Shown here: positions 5,293 through 13,149 of the stretch, one piece after another
Layout: every line of letters starts with the position of its first letter
Numbering within the stretch: the stretch's first letter is position 1
Assembly (NCBI GenBank): GCA_964399965.1
Contig: CAYNRX010000030.1
Span: 1-28,415 of the forward strand
Source of the DNA: UBA1381 sp964399965
GTDB lineage: Bacteria; Bacillota; Clostridia; UBA1381
Reading direction: 5' to 3'
Length of the DNA stretch: 28,415 bases
The notes under the pieces: generated by a model
Databases searched by the model: none
What the model was told of the DNA's origin: nothing
Seen by the model: only the letters and a program-made list of their open reading frames with translations
Translations under genes and position numbers: made by a program

Positions 5293-6999
5293 CTAATCTT
5301 CAAGCCAATATTCTCCCTTAATCAGTTCCTCATCAGTATCCACAACTATATGTGGATCATCGGGATAATAGGTAATAGTGATCCAATTTTCGCCTAATAT
5401 ATCCGCCTCTCTTTTATATATCAATTCTCCGTTGGGGCCCACAGTGGGTTCAATATCAAAGCTCCAACTATAACTTCCTATACCTCCATTATTTTCACCT
5501 CTGTCGCCAATCCATTCAAAACCTATAGATGATTCACCCGCACCAACTTTAAATCGCCCATTCCCGTTTGTTTTACGGAAACTGTTGTTATATACAGACC
5601 AATGCTCTTCTTCGTTTGGCGAGATATATTCAAATCTTGTAACGTTCGAGTTGCTGTTATCATCAATATATCCTGTATCAGGCGATTCAACCGTGATACG
5701 TATCGGTGCCTCATCTCTGCTATTGGGATCCGATGCCGGATAATAAACCGATATTTTTTCGCCGTTATCGCACATATATGATATTCGTCCCTCATTCTCA
5801 ACTTTATAGTCAAATTTTTTAAAGGTACAATACGGCTCGCCCATTCTTAACACTTGAAGCGTATCATCGTCTATTTCCTTTATTTCCATTTTTACAGTCT
5901 TTGACTTATACACGTCCTTACTTTCTGTTACAACAACATCGCCTCTGAACGTATAATACGTTTTATACCATCCCAGATCAAATGAAAATTTATTTCCATC
6001 TTCCTCTTCCGGCTCCATAACAGTAATGTCTTTAAATGACGAATAATTATAATCCACTTCCGGATGCTGTGATTTATACTCATTTATCTCACTTGACAAG
6101 TTTTTATCCGTTTCACGTCTGTCCATACTTACCAATCTTCCTTCTCCCGAGAAAGTATCACGTCCCGAAATTTTAATATAGTAGGTATTATAAATGCCAT
6201 CGCCTCTCAAGAATACATAATTGCCTCCGACAAATTCTTCGTACGGAACCTGCTCCGCAAGTCCGAGAACCCTATCAAAATTATAATCATATAGACATAC
6301 GTCAACCGTATCATCATCGTGCTGTTTAACAGACAACATGTAGTTACCGGTATATACGCCGAGTATATCGTCAATAGTCATAAGCTCCGGAGTTGTTGAT
6401 ATCTGAGCATTATATTCATCGGATATTTTTATAAATGTTGCTTCTTCTTGCTGGTAATCTGTAAGTATTATTCTATTTTTATCAAGCTCATATTTGTATG
6501 TGACCGGCGAATCAAGGTACAGCAGCGATATGGTTTGATCGGCCGCATTTACTTCTACCGCATCAGTTGTCCATTGTACATCGGGGAGTACAGCTCTTCC
6601 TAATGTTGAGGTGTTTCCACGAAACATTTTTGCAAGTGTAAAGTTAATATCAAAAACCGAGTCATCGCTTACGCTTATGGCAAAAACCTTCCCATCTTCA
6701 GATACGTATGTACCGGGGAGATAGTCCTCCGTTATTGTTTCACTCAACTGTGCTTTAAGTTCATCTACTTTATGCTTTTGTTTGAACGACATTCTATTGG
6801 GATCAGCAAATATGAATGCTGCGATAATCAGTACAGCAACAGCTAAAATGAAGAGATATTTTTTTTTGCTTTTGTTTTTTACAGCTTGATTTTTGGCAGC
6901 GGCGGCAACTTGTTGCGTTCCTGGATCATTGTCTTCTTTCGTATTGCCGTCGTTTTTACCTGCATTGATTGCAATCTCGGTTTTGTGTTCTGTTTCCAT
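5293..6999 (-). CDS. Membrane-anchored protein of unknown function
   Basis: This is a 568-residue protein I do not recognise. The N-terminus is polar and cytoplasmic (about 1-43), followed by a lysine cluster and one clear membrane segment (KKKYLFILAVAVLIIAAFIF, about 45-64), then about 500 residues of mostly beta-type, acidic, soluble sequence predicted outside. The distal part has recurring short segments such as IDDILGVYTGNY and LGWYKTYYTFRGD, suggesting repeated beta domains of the kind seen in uncharacterised clostridial surface proteins. No signal cleavage site, catalytic motif or LPXTG is visible. A GGAGG site six bases ahead supports the start. It lies downstream of the J-domain gene on the same strand, separated by the hairpin array, and ends at a strong hairpin. 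Confidence 0.75.
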   Translation of the reverse strand: METEHKTEIAINAGKNDGNTKEDNDPGTQQVAAAAKNQAVKNKSKKKYLFILAVAVLIIAAFIFADPNRMSFKQKHKVDELKAQLSETITEDYLPGTYVSEDGKVFAISVSDDSVFDINFTLAKMFRGNTSTLGRAVLPDVQWTTDAVEVNAADQTISLLYLDSPVTYKYELDKNRIILTDYQQEEATFIKISDEYNAQISTTPELMTIDDILGVYTGNYMLSVKQHDDDTVDVCLYDYNFDRVLGLAEQVPYEEFVGGNYVFLRGDGIYNTYYIKISGRDTFSGEGRLVSMDRRETDKNLSSEINEYKSQHPEVDYNYSSFKDITVMEPEEEDGNKFSFDLGWYKTYYTFRGDVVVTESKDVYKSKTVKMEIKEIDDDTLQVLRMGEPYCTFKKFDYKVENEGRISYMCDNGEKISVYYPASDPNSRDEAPIRITVESPDTGYIDDNSNSNVTRFEYISPNEEEHWSVYNNSFRKTNGNGRFKVGAGESSIGFEWIGDRGENNGGIGSYSWSFDIEPTVGPNGELIYKREADILGENWITITYYPDDPHIVVDTDEELIKGEYWLED

Positions 7000-7033
7000 A
7001 ATTAATTGCCTCCATACTCTTTTATTTATCTAG

Positions 7034-7240
7034 ATAATTGCAAAACGCGGCAGTGTTTTACAATTATTTCCTTATTCTGGGGAGCTCGAGGGTGAAACCC
7101 TCGAATTCCAATCAATTTTTGACGACATGCGCGTCAAAAATTGCGAAAATAAAAGTTTCAGCGGTCTTTAGACCGCCAATCAACGGAACTTTTATTTTCT
7201 TCCTTAGCCAAGAATCAATTGCGAAAAGGTTTCGCAATTG
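7034..7240. repeat. Array of tightly packed perfect hairpins
   Basis: Between two same-strand genes lie successive inverted repeats with almost no spacing. They are: 7034-7046/7055-7067 (one mismatch); TCGAGGGT/ACCCTCGA 7086-7093/7097-7104; CAATTTTTGACG/CGTCAAAAATTG 7113-7124/7132-7143; a nested pair 7145-7157/7187-7199 enclosing GCGGTCT/AGACCGC 7161-7167/7170-7176; and CAATTGCGAAA/TTTCGCAATTG 7216-7226/7230-7240. Short shared words (AATCAA, TTGCGAAA) recur at hairpin borders, suggesting a modular interspersed element. No gene fits here. Confidence 0.75.
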
Positions 7241-7247
7241 ACTACTT

Positions 7248-7949
7248 TTATTTATCTTTCATGTTAAACATTATCCTAACTACCTTGGCTGCAACCCAGA
7301 TCAAAGACAACAAAAGAAACACAGCGGACAGTGTTGTCAGCCAATTGTCTATATCGAATATTACATACATGATTTGCAATCCGCCAAAAGCAAGGAAAGT
7401 CTGCAGCGCAGATTTATCATCTTCTGACCATTTCGACTCAGATGATATTAGGGTATTAAATTTTTTGATAAGGATCGGCGTAAGTATATCCGCAAGATAG
7501 AATATCATAATTATTGCGGTTATCACCGATATCCATGTTGGCAGATCCAATATTCTTACCGCTATGATCACTATCGCCGATACTATCGTTATCGTCAATT
7601 TTTGCTGGGTATTAGGCGACGATTGATTGGGCTTCTGGGCGTGCGTATCGTTTAATGGCTCCTCACCGGCAGCCTCGTATTCTTCGCTGCTGTACTCGTC
7701 CTCGTAATATTCTTCCGCTCCTGCTCCGAATTCAAGTCTCCATTCAATATCATAGGCGGCACGCTTTTTCTCGTCCGATAAAACCTCATAGGCTTCATTG
7801 ACTTCTTCAATAGTTTTTTCCCATACGGTTTCATCTTCATCCGGATGTGTGTCAGGGTGCATTTTCTTGACCAACGCCCTGTATGCACCCTTTATTACAT
7901 CAAAAGACGCATTGGGTGATATCTCCAAAATTTTATAATAATCCTTCAT
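7248..7949 (-). CDS. Membrane-bound J-domain (DnaJ-like) protein
   Basis: The 233-residue protein starts with a canonical J-domain (residues 1-70): DYYKILEISPNASFDVIKGA, the HPD motif at 31-33 that stimulates the ATPase of Hsp70, and NEAYEVLSDEKKRAAYD. An acidic linker rich in Glu and Tyr (73-97) and a polar stretch follow, then four predicted membrane segments (about 118-133, 137-161, 181-198, 204-222). It lacks the Gly/Phe, zinc-finger and substrate-binding parts of true DnaJ, so it is not the general chaperone. It probably recruits DnaK to the membrane for an unknown client. A purine-rich site (GGGGAGAG) precedes the ATG. The membrane-anchored protein downstream is a candidate partner by position only. 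Confidence 0.85.
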   Translation of the reverse strand: MKDYYKILEISPNASFDVIKGAYRALVKKMHPDTHPDEDETVWEKTIEEVNEAYEVLSDEKKRAAYDIEWRLEFGAGAEEYYEDEYSSEEYEAAGEEPLNDTHAQKPNQSSPNTQQKLTITIVSAIVIIAVRILDLPTWISVITAIIMIFYLADILTPILIKKFNTLISSESKWSEDDKSALQTFLAFGGLQIMYVIFDIDNWLTTLSAVFLLLSLIWVAAKVVRIMFNMKDK

Positions 7950-8087
7950 TAATACTCTCCCCTCGCCAGCATATTGTTGATAAATATTCTTCCTGCATTT
8001 ACTGGATTCGATATATTTTAAATAAATATGACAAAATTTTTGTTTATTCGTATTATATCATAATTAAACTCCACTTGTCAATACATA

Positions 8088-8137
8088 GACTATAAGATTT
8101 ATACTCTACATGGACTATAATATTTATGCTCTATATG
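8088..8137 (+). repeat. 25-bp tandem direct repeat upstream of the XRE regulator
   Basis: Two abutting 25-bp units (8088-8112 and 8113-8137), each beginning GACTATAA and ending CTC-TA-ATG, differ at only three positions. The second contains TATAAT at 8116-8121. They sit 65 bp before the XRE start, in the gap shared with the divergent J-domain gene. This is what an autoregulatory operator would look like. Confidence 0.65.
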
Positions 8138-8201
8138 TCGTTGAAAGCTTCGCAAAAATACCTTAAAGTTATATTAAATACTAACTATAGGAGTGTTCTT
8201 C

Positions 8202-8555
8202 ATGAGTATAGACCGTGAAACAATATCATACCTAATAGGTCAGCGCATACAAGCTTTTCGTAAGCAGCGGAAAATGAGCCAGGAGGAGCTTGCTTTATTA
8301 TCTGAAATTCATCCGGCATATCTTGGGCGCGTGGAACGAGGCGAAAAATGTCCCACCGTGCAGACGATTTTTAAAATATCGCAGGGACTAAAGGTCCCGT
8401 TGCCGCAGCTTATGGATATTGACGCGCCGCTTGAGCATACGAATCTTGAGGCAATAGAGCGCATAAAAAATGTACTCAGCGGACTTGATGCAGAGGAAGC
8501 AGTGCTGATAGCTGAAATAGTTGAAAAAACGGTGGCACTCAAAAAGCACTCCTGA
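8202..8555 (+). CDS. XRE-family transcriptional regulator
   Basis: The 117-residue protein has an N-terminal helix-turn-helix of the Cro/C1 type. IGQRIQAFRKQRKMSQEELA is followed by LLSEIHPAYLGRVERGEKCP and TVQTIFKISQGLKVPLPQLM, spanning about residues 11-70. A short helical tail (about 80-117) probably dimerises. TAGGAG lies eight bases before ATG 8202; an in-frame GTG at 8193 overlaps that site and is rejected. The tandem 25-bp repeat upstream is a plausible autoregulatory target. The gene converges on the 8539-8784 gene and overlaps its 3' end by 17 bp. There is no evidence of a phage or toxin partner. Confidence 0.88.
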   Translation: MSIDRETISYLIGQRIQAFRKQRKMSQEELALLSEIHPAYLGRVERGEKCPTVQTIFKISQGLKVPLPQLMDIDAPLEHTNLEAIERIKNVLSGLDAEEAVLIAEIVEKTVALKKHS

Positions 8556-8784
8556 TCTCTTCATCTGTCATCACCGGGTCAAGCCCAAGTATTTTATACA
8601 GCTCGACCAGCATAAATGCGTTATGCGTGCTCAATGCTGCGACTGCATCGGCTTCACTATGCTTTCCTGCCTTGCGCAGGAATATTTCAAGCTCGCCGGT
8701 GTAATAGCTATAGATCAGCTCGTCTATCTCAAATTTATGAAGCATATCATTGAATGTTTTGGTGTTTTCATCTATCATTGGCAT
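8539..8784 (-). CDS. Small acidic protein of unknown function
   Basis: This 81-residue protein begins MPMIDENTKTFNDMLHKFEI. I do not recognise a family. It is acidic and predicted all-helical, with no membrane segment, no cysteines and no known motif. AAAGGA lies about nine bases before the ATG, and a -10-like TACAAT is readable at 8817-8812 on the same strand. It is convergent with the XRE gene; the two 3' ends overlap by 17 bp, so transcripts from each side are antisense over their ends. It may be an antagonist or partner of that regulator, but nothing beyond position supports this. Confidence 0.6.
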   Translation of the reverse strand: MPMIDENTKTFNDMLHKFEIDELIYSYYTGELEIFLRKAGKHSEADAVAALSTHNAFMLVELYKILGLDPVMTDEEIRSAF

Positions 8785-8842
8785 AATAATCGTTCCTTTC
8801 CGTAGGTTTCTATTGTATAATGATTTGATACGAAAGGGAATC

Positions 8843-8917
8843 CCAAACGGTTACCGAAAAAATATTTTTATTAGGAACTGTTTGGTATTGACACTGATAT
8901 TGTAAAAGTGATATTAT
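8843..8917 (+). promoter_or_regulatory. Promoter with upstream dyad operator
   Basis: TTGACA (8888-8893) and TATTAT (8912-8917) are 18 bp apart, ahead of the 8961 gene. Just upstream CCAAACGGTT (8843-8852) and AACTGTTTGG (8876-8885) form a 10-bp dyad (one G-T position) with half-sites 33 bp apart, about three helical turns, the inner one ending two bases before the -35. This geometry suits a regulator acting on the promoter. Confidence 0.6.
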
Positions 8918-8960
8918 TTGTATATATACACAAGATGCAGCGGGACGGGAGATGATAACT

Positions 8961-9956
8961 ATGTATAGCGAAGAGGAGGACGAGATAAATCGTTTGATAG
9001 ATGAAGCTGCGGACGAATATCAGCCGTTGGAAGAGATACTCAAACAGCACGGACTGACATTTAACAAAGCATTACAGGCAGCGGAAGGATTTCAAAACCG
9101 CTTTTTTGATACGCTCAATGTTTGCAGCATAAACCGCAGAGAGATGGAACAGGTGTGCTTTGACGTTGTATCGCTTTTAAAAAAGGAGCGAAATGACGAT
9201 ATAATATTTTTGTATATATCTCTTTTAAGTGAGCGCGGGCTGCTTTTTGGTGACATAACAGATGACGAGCAGAAAATAAGAGTATGGCTGGCACAACGCG
9301 AATGTGCTGATTATATAAATGAACGTATACGGGCTGAACGCATACTGCGCAAACGCTTTGATGCATTGCTCAAACACAAGCCCGACAACAGTGCGACTGA
9401 ATACGATAAGGATGAGCAGCGATTTTTATATAAGATAACCGCAGAGCATTTCTTTATTGCAAAAGATAATAGAGATACATATTTTGAAAATCTTGGTGAA
9501 TTGATACGCAAGGTAAACAGTGATGATATGTATTCATGGATAAAGCCGTACATATACAGTGCTGTTATGACAAGAAAGCGTGAATACATGCTATCCCGCG
9601 AGCATTACAGCCCTAATATCCCCTCTGTTTTTAAACGCACGGAATATAAAATTTATAGGGATAATGAAAAAAATTTCGATACATATCAAGCATATATCGA
9701 GCTTTATTGCCATATTCGTGATTGTTATACTAATGAATCGGACATTGCATTGTCGGACTATTGCTTTGCCGAATTCAGCAACCTAAGCGAATGGTTTTAT
9801 GAAAATTGTGAAGCCAATGGGGAGATCCCAATGACGCTTCGGCAGGTAATTACATGGCTGGCTGAAATAGTGGATGTTTGGTATACACCGGGCAATGATG
9901 TGGGTGGAGCAGCTGTAGCGGATATTTTAACGGAGGCAGCGGATTTTATTGTATGA
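8961..9956 (+). CDS. Soluble protein of unknown function
   Basis: This 331-residue protein begins MYSEEEDEINRLIDEAADEY. I do not recognise it. It is highly charged and predicted almost entirely helical, without signal peptide, membrane segment or catalytic motif. Stretches such as DEINRLIDEAADEYQPLEEI and ERIRAERILRKRFDALLKHK look like helical-repeat or scaffold sequence. The start at 8961 is preferred over the ATG at 8952 because GGGAG (8947-8951) then has a nine-base spacing. It has its own promoter with a dyad operator. The 280-bp gap after it holds no gene and no clear terminator, only the promoter of the next gene. Confidence 0.75.
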   Translation: MYSEEEDEINRLIDEAADEYQPLEEILKQHGLTFNKALQAAEGFQNRFFDTLNVCSINRREMEQVCFDVVSLLKKERNDDIIFLYISLLSERGLLFGDITDDEQKIRVWLAQRECADYINERIRAERILRKRFDALLKHKPDNSATEYDKDEQRFLYKITAEHFFIAKDNRDTYFENLGELIRKVNSDDMYSWIKPYIYSAVMTRKREYMLSREHYSPNIPSVFKRTEYKIYRDNEKNFDTYQAYIELYCHIRDCYTNESDIALSDYCFAEFSNLSEWFYENCEANGEIPMTLRQVITWLAEIVDVWYTPGNDVGGAAVADILTEAADFIV

Positions 9957-10141
9957 GGTACAGTTGAGAATATACCGTTTCATAACCGAGATGGTCAAGG
10001 CTTGTTTTCGCCTGTAGAGCAATACACTATAACGGATTTTGCTTTATCCTTGAAAAAATGCTATTGCAGCGGTGGTATTTTAATTGCGTTTTTGGCCGTT
10101 TGCTATATTGCAAAAAAAGGGAATGATTATGATTTTCAAAT

Positions 10142-10195
10142 AATGCAAAAATAGTTTCACTTTTGATTGAAAATCCCGCGGTAAATTGATATAAT
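10142..10195 (+). promoter_or_regulatory. AraC-gene promoter with shared 34-bp regulatory box (copy 1)
   Basis: Positions 10142-10175 are identical, base for base, to 13150-13183. The box contains TTTCA and TGAAA as an inverted repeat and ends in the -35 element TTGAAA (10167-10172). A 17-bp spacer leads to TATAAT (10190-10195). A conserved activator-type site abutting the -35 is typical for AraC-family control. It reads into the 10237 gene. Confidence 0.75.
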
Positions 10196-10236
10196 CAGTG
10201 TAAAGCTATATAAAATGCCAAAGAGGTGAAGAAAGT

Positions 10237-11091
10237 GTGCATCCTATATTATCTTCAAGGGAGATAAGGCTTTTGCCGCTGTATGTGCATCATTCCCATC
10301 TGCATTCGGAGCGCTTGCTGACCGAGCGTGACGCGGGATTTGCTGTTTATTCGCAGCTTACGCTGTGCTTTCACGGCGAGGGTATGTTTGTCGATTCCAA
10401 TAAGACGCAGCATCCCGTCATCCCCGGAGATGTTTTCTATTTCCGCGCGGCGGAGCCTCATTCTTATTATCCGACACACGGAGACTGGCGCGTGATCTAT
10501 ATACTTTTCGGCGGCAATGCTGCCGATGAGATCATGGACTACTATTCATTCTCAAAAAGCGGCGTCATTCGCTCTAAGGATGCAGAGGCTTACGAGAGTA
10601 TTTACTCTCGTTTCAGCCAGATAAGCGAATTAAGCAACCAAAGAACAGCCGATCACGCACAGCTGTCATGTATGCTTTATGAGTTATTGTCGGAGCTTGG
10701 AAGCAGCATTCAAAAGGAACACGGTTATTTTTTTGATAAGGCACGCGCACAGCTTGAGCCGTGTGTGAATTTTATGCGCGATAATTTCAACAGAGATATA
10801 TCAATGAGTGAGATCTCATCAAATGCGGGCATAACACCGAATTATATGAATTCATTATTCAAAACGGTTTACAATACCTCGCCGCAGTCGTATCTGACCA
10901 ATATACGTATATCCTATGCGCGCGGGATACTGGAATATGATCATTCGATACGGCTAAAGGAGCTTGCGCATATGTCCGGGTTTAACAGCTGCAGTTATTT
11001 TTGCAGGATATTTAAGAAGTACACCGGACTTACTCCGAATGAATACCGTGGCTATCATTCCGAAATAGATGTGCCGAGGAAAATATTTTGA
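10237..11091 (+). CDS. AraC-family transcriptional regulator
   Basis: The 284-residue regulator has an N-terminal cupin-like sensor (about 10-100) with a PGDVFYFRAAEPHSYYP segment typical of the sugar-binding pocket region. The C-terminal AraC DNA-binding domain (about 180-280) has two helix-turn-helices: DISMSEISSNAGITPNYMNS and LKELAHMSGFNSCSYFCRIF, ending KKYTGLTPNEYR. It probably senses a sugar released from the locus's substrate and activates transcription. The start is GTG 10237, eight bases after AGAGGTG. It heads a two-gene operon with the AraC-like 11108 gene. Its promoter shares a 34-bp box with the glycosidase operon, so it may be autoregulated and the activator of that operon. Confidence 0.85.
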   Translation: MHPILSSREIRLLPLYVHHSHLHSERLLTERDAGFAVYSQLTLCFHGEGMFVDSNKTQHPVIPGDVFYFRAAEPHSYYPTHGDWRVIYILFGGNAADEIMDYYSFSKSGVIRSKDAEAYESIYSRFSQISELSNQRTADHAQLSCMLYELLSELGSSIQKEHGYFFDKARAQLEPCVNFMRDNFNRDISMSEISSNAGITPNYMNSLFKTVYNTSPQSYLTNIRISYARGILEYDHSIRLKELAHMSGFNSCSYFCRIFKKYTGLTPNEYRGYHSEIDVPRKIF

Positions 11092-11107
11092 ACGGAGGGT
11101 ATAGAAT

Positions 11108-11905
11108 ATGGTATCAAATAAAATACCGCCTATATATGTATGCGGCACGCAGGAGGAAAACAATATCAGTGGCAGCTTCATCACCGAAAACCACCCGTAT
11201 CACCTGTTTATTTTGTGCACAGCCGGCAAAGGCAGTATCATAACAGAGCAAATACAGGAACAGGATATAAGAGCGGATACTCTTATATACATAGGCCCCG
11301 CCGTCTTTTCGGCTGTACGCCCGCTTTCGGACGATCTCTCGCTCAGGTTTATCAGCTTTGCAGGCTCTGTCGCGTCCGATCTTATCGAATACTGCCGCAT
11401 CGACATGACAGGTGTTATCCCTGGGCTCCCGGCGGAGCTGACAGATGATTTCAACGCACTGTATGAAGCCGGTCATTTGGACAAACGCGGCACAACGGTC
11501 ATCATATATAAATTCATAACCAAACTCTGCAGCCACTGTATCAGCTGCGCCGTGAAAGCGCACCCTTACAGAGATTATATACGTTCCTCGTTCGAGGAGT
11601 TTGTGATACATAATCTATCGACCGGGATAAATGTCGATGATTTCTGTAAGGGTCCCGCTATCTGCGAAACGGAGCTTGATGATATATTGGATATGGGGAT
11701 CGATGAAACTGTTAAAAGCTGCCGCATAAAGGAAGCGAAGCGTCTGCTCATAACCCGCCCGAGCGACCGCCGCGAGACTATATGCAGTTACTGTGGCTTT
11801 TCCGATCCCGATGAGATGGAGGAAGAGTTTTTTAAGCGTGAGAGCTGCTCCGTGGATGAGTTTATAATGTCATATATCCCCGACACAAAAAGAAGACTCA
11901 GCTGA
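11108..11905 (+). CDS. Degenerate AraC-like protein
   Basis: The 265-residue protein follows the AraC gene by 16 bp with a GGAGGG site, clearly co-transcribed. The first 100 residues look like the cupin sensor half (IGPAVFSAVRPLSDDLSLRF). The C-terminus keeps the AraC outline: INVDDFCKGPAICETELDDI, then KEAKRLLITRPSDRRETICS, YCGFSDPDEMEEEFFKRESC and SVDEFIMSY. However, the regions that should be basic recognition helices are acidic (ELDDILDMGIDE and DPDEMEEEF), and the first helix-turn-helix is slightly short. DNA binding is doubtful. It may act as a sensor partner or antagonist of the upstream regulator. A terminator hairpin overlaps its stop codon. Confidence 0.7.
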   Translation: MVSNKIPPIYVCGTQEENNISGSFITENHPYHLFILCTAGKGSIITEQIQEQDIRADTLIYIGPAVFSAVRPLSDDLSLRFISFAGSVASDLIEYCRIDMTGVIPGLPAELTDDFNALYEAGHLDKRGTTVIIYKFITKLCSHCISCAVKAHPYRDYIRSSFEEFVIHNLSTGINVDDFCKGPAICETELDDILDMGIDETVKSCRIKEAKRLLITRPSDRRETICSYCGFSDPDEMEEEFFKRESCSVDEFIMSYIPDTKRRLS

Positions 11906-11928
11906 AAAATGCTAAGTCTTTTTTTGTG
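11884..11928 (+). terminator. Intrinsic terminator of the AraC pair
   Basis: CACAAAAA-G-AAGACT-C-AGC (11884-11902) pairs with GCT-A-AGTCTT-TTTTTGTG (11911-11928) around a TGAAAAAT loop, ending in a run of seven T. It overlaps the last codons of the upstream gene. The A-run and T-run flanks make it potentially bidirectional, serving also the minus-strand small gene. Confidence 0.8.
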
Positions 11929-11937
11929 CGGTGATCA

Positions 11938-12117
11938 TTAGGGCGTCACACTAAGATCATTCACCCAATCAAGGAAGAGTATGGAATGACTTTCCGTGCA
12001 TTCATTCTGACTGCCTGTATATTCTGTACCACTGTAATCGCCTACGGAGAGAGTTACGACGTTTTCTATATCAAAATACGATATGCGCATTTTGGGATCA
12101 ACAAATACCTTTTTCAT
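11938..12117 (-). CDS. Small protein with a conserved KMRISYFDIENVVT-type motif
   Basis: The predicted 59-residue protein begins MKKVFVDPKMRISYFDIENV. The pattern MKK-x-F/Y-x-x-P-K-M-x-I-S-x-F-D-x-E-N/D-V-V-T resembles short uncharacterised proteins common in gut Clostridia that continue into a variable polar tail; this resemblance is from memory of the pattern and the function is unknown. The tail is rich in Ser, Thr, Gly and acidic residues. ATG 12117 is preferred over upstream in-frame starts because GAGGA lies four bases ahead. There is no signal peptide or membrane segment. It sits between the AraC genes; a modified-peptide precursor or regulator is possible but unsupported. Confidence 0.5.
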   Translation of the reverse strand: MKKVFVDPKMRISYFDIENVVTLSVGDYSGTEYTGSQNECTESHSILFLDWVNDLSVTP

Positions 12118-12253
12118 ATTTTCCTCATAAAGATATCCTTTCCGCGACAATTTTTTTCTATGGTTTTATTTTAACACCGAGGCCAGGGGGATTTAGCGAT
12201 AGCTTTCAACGCTGTATTGTACTTTTCAACGATATGCGGTTTTTTTGGAGGAT

Positions 12254-13078
12254 CTATTCATCCTGCTCCCACATTTGTGTTTTGCGCGCGTCGTTCCTTG
12301 CCGTGCGCGGTGAGCAGCCGTAGATCTTCTTGAACACCCTGCCAAAATACTGGCTGCTGCGATAGCCGCACATTTCGTATACGTCTTTGATCGGGATATT
12401 GGTCTCGCTTATGAGCTTATAGGCGTGCTGTATACGCAGAGCGTTTATGTAATGGGTGATGGTAACGCCGGTATGCTGCTTGAACACACGGCACAGATGG
12501 CTTTTGGACAGCCCGAAGCGCTCGGTAAGCTCGTCAAGGCTTTTTACGGTAAGATAATTCATTTGCAGATAATATCCTATATTGGACATATCCGAACCGC
12601 CCGACAGACTGTTATCTGCCGTGGCAGACGATGAAAAGCAGCGCAGTATATCCATAATATTTAGCAGACATCTGTTTTCCTCGCGCTTGTCACTTTTTGC
12701 GCAGACGGTATTGGCATATATCGCATCCAAGGCGTTTTCATCAAGCGTCAGAACCTGTTTTTGAAAGCATGAGCGTATAGAGGCGTAGGCGCGGCTGTTG
12801 TAAGCGTCTTCTATATATCTGTCCGAAAACTCGATGCATATCCCCGAGTATGGTGTTTCGCCAAAGCTGCGGTGGGGAATATCAGGGCTTATCATCACAG
12901 CACTGCCGCGCTGTATATGATAGAGAGAGTTTCCAAGGTACATATACCGTTCACCGCTGTACAGGATATATATCTCATACGCCGCGTGCGCCTCGTATGC
13001 CGGGATAATATTTCCCTTTGGTTGCTCTTCAAGCCAGAAGTAAAGAGAGTCAGAGGTCTTAGCCCGTATAACGTCCAT
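12254..13078 (-). CDS. AraC-family transcriptional regulator, divergent to the glycosidase operon
   Basis: The 274-residue protein has a cupin-like N-terminus (YEAHAAYEIYILYSGERYMY, then ISPDIPHRSFGETPYSG). Its complete AraC DNA-binding domain at about 165-265 reads LDELTERFGLSKSHLCRVFK, QHTGVTITHYINALRIQHAY and IKDVYEMCGYRSSQYFGRVF, ending KKIYGCSPRTAR. AGGAG precedes the ATG. It is transcribed away from the GH2 gene, and the 160-bp shared intergenic contains both promoters plus the 34-bp box, making it a strong candidate for the local regulator of the operon. It ends with TAG, showing that TAG is a normal stop here. Confidence 0.87.
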   Translation of the reverse strand: MDVIRAKTSDSLYFWLEEQPKGNIIPAYEAHAAYEIYILYSGERYMYLGNSLYHIQRGSAVMISPDIPHRSFGETPYSGICIEFSDRYIEDAYNSRAYASIRSCFQKQVLTLDENALDAIYANTVCAKSDKREENRCLLNIMDILRCFSSSATADNSLSGGSDMSNIGYYLQMNYLTVKSLDELTERFGLSKSHLCRVFKQHTGVTITHYINALRIQHAYKLISETNIPIKDVYEMCGYRSSQYFGRVFKKIYGCSPRTARNDARKTQMWEQDE

Positions 13079-13115
13079 AAATAAGCACTCCTTTCACATT
13101 CGCATATTTAAGTAT

Positions 13116-13144
13116 ATTGTATCATAATTTGTTGTTTTGTTCAA
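13116..13144 (-). promoter_or_regulatory. Promoter of the divergent AraC gene
   Basis: On the minus strand TTGAAC (13144-13139) and TACAAT (13121-13116) are 17 bp apart. Its -35 lies only five bases from the start of the shared 34-bp box, so a protein on that box could affect both directions. Confidence 0.6.
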
Positions 13145-13149
13145 TAAAA

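Noticed and set aside
7034..7240. CRISPR array
   Set aside because: The units are palindromes of differing sequence, not identical direct repeats with unique spacers, and no cas gene is present.
8190..8790. Toxin-antitoxin pair made of the XRE regulator and the 81-residue protein
   Set aside because: The genes converge instead of forming an operon, and the small protein shows no toxin motif.
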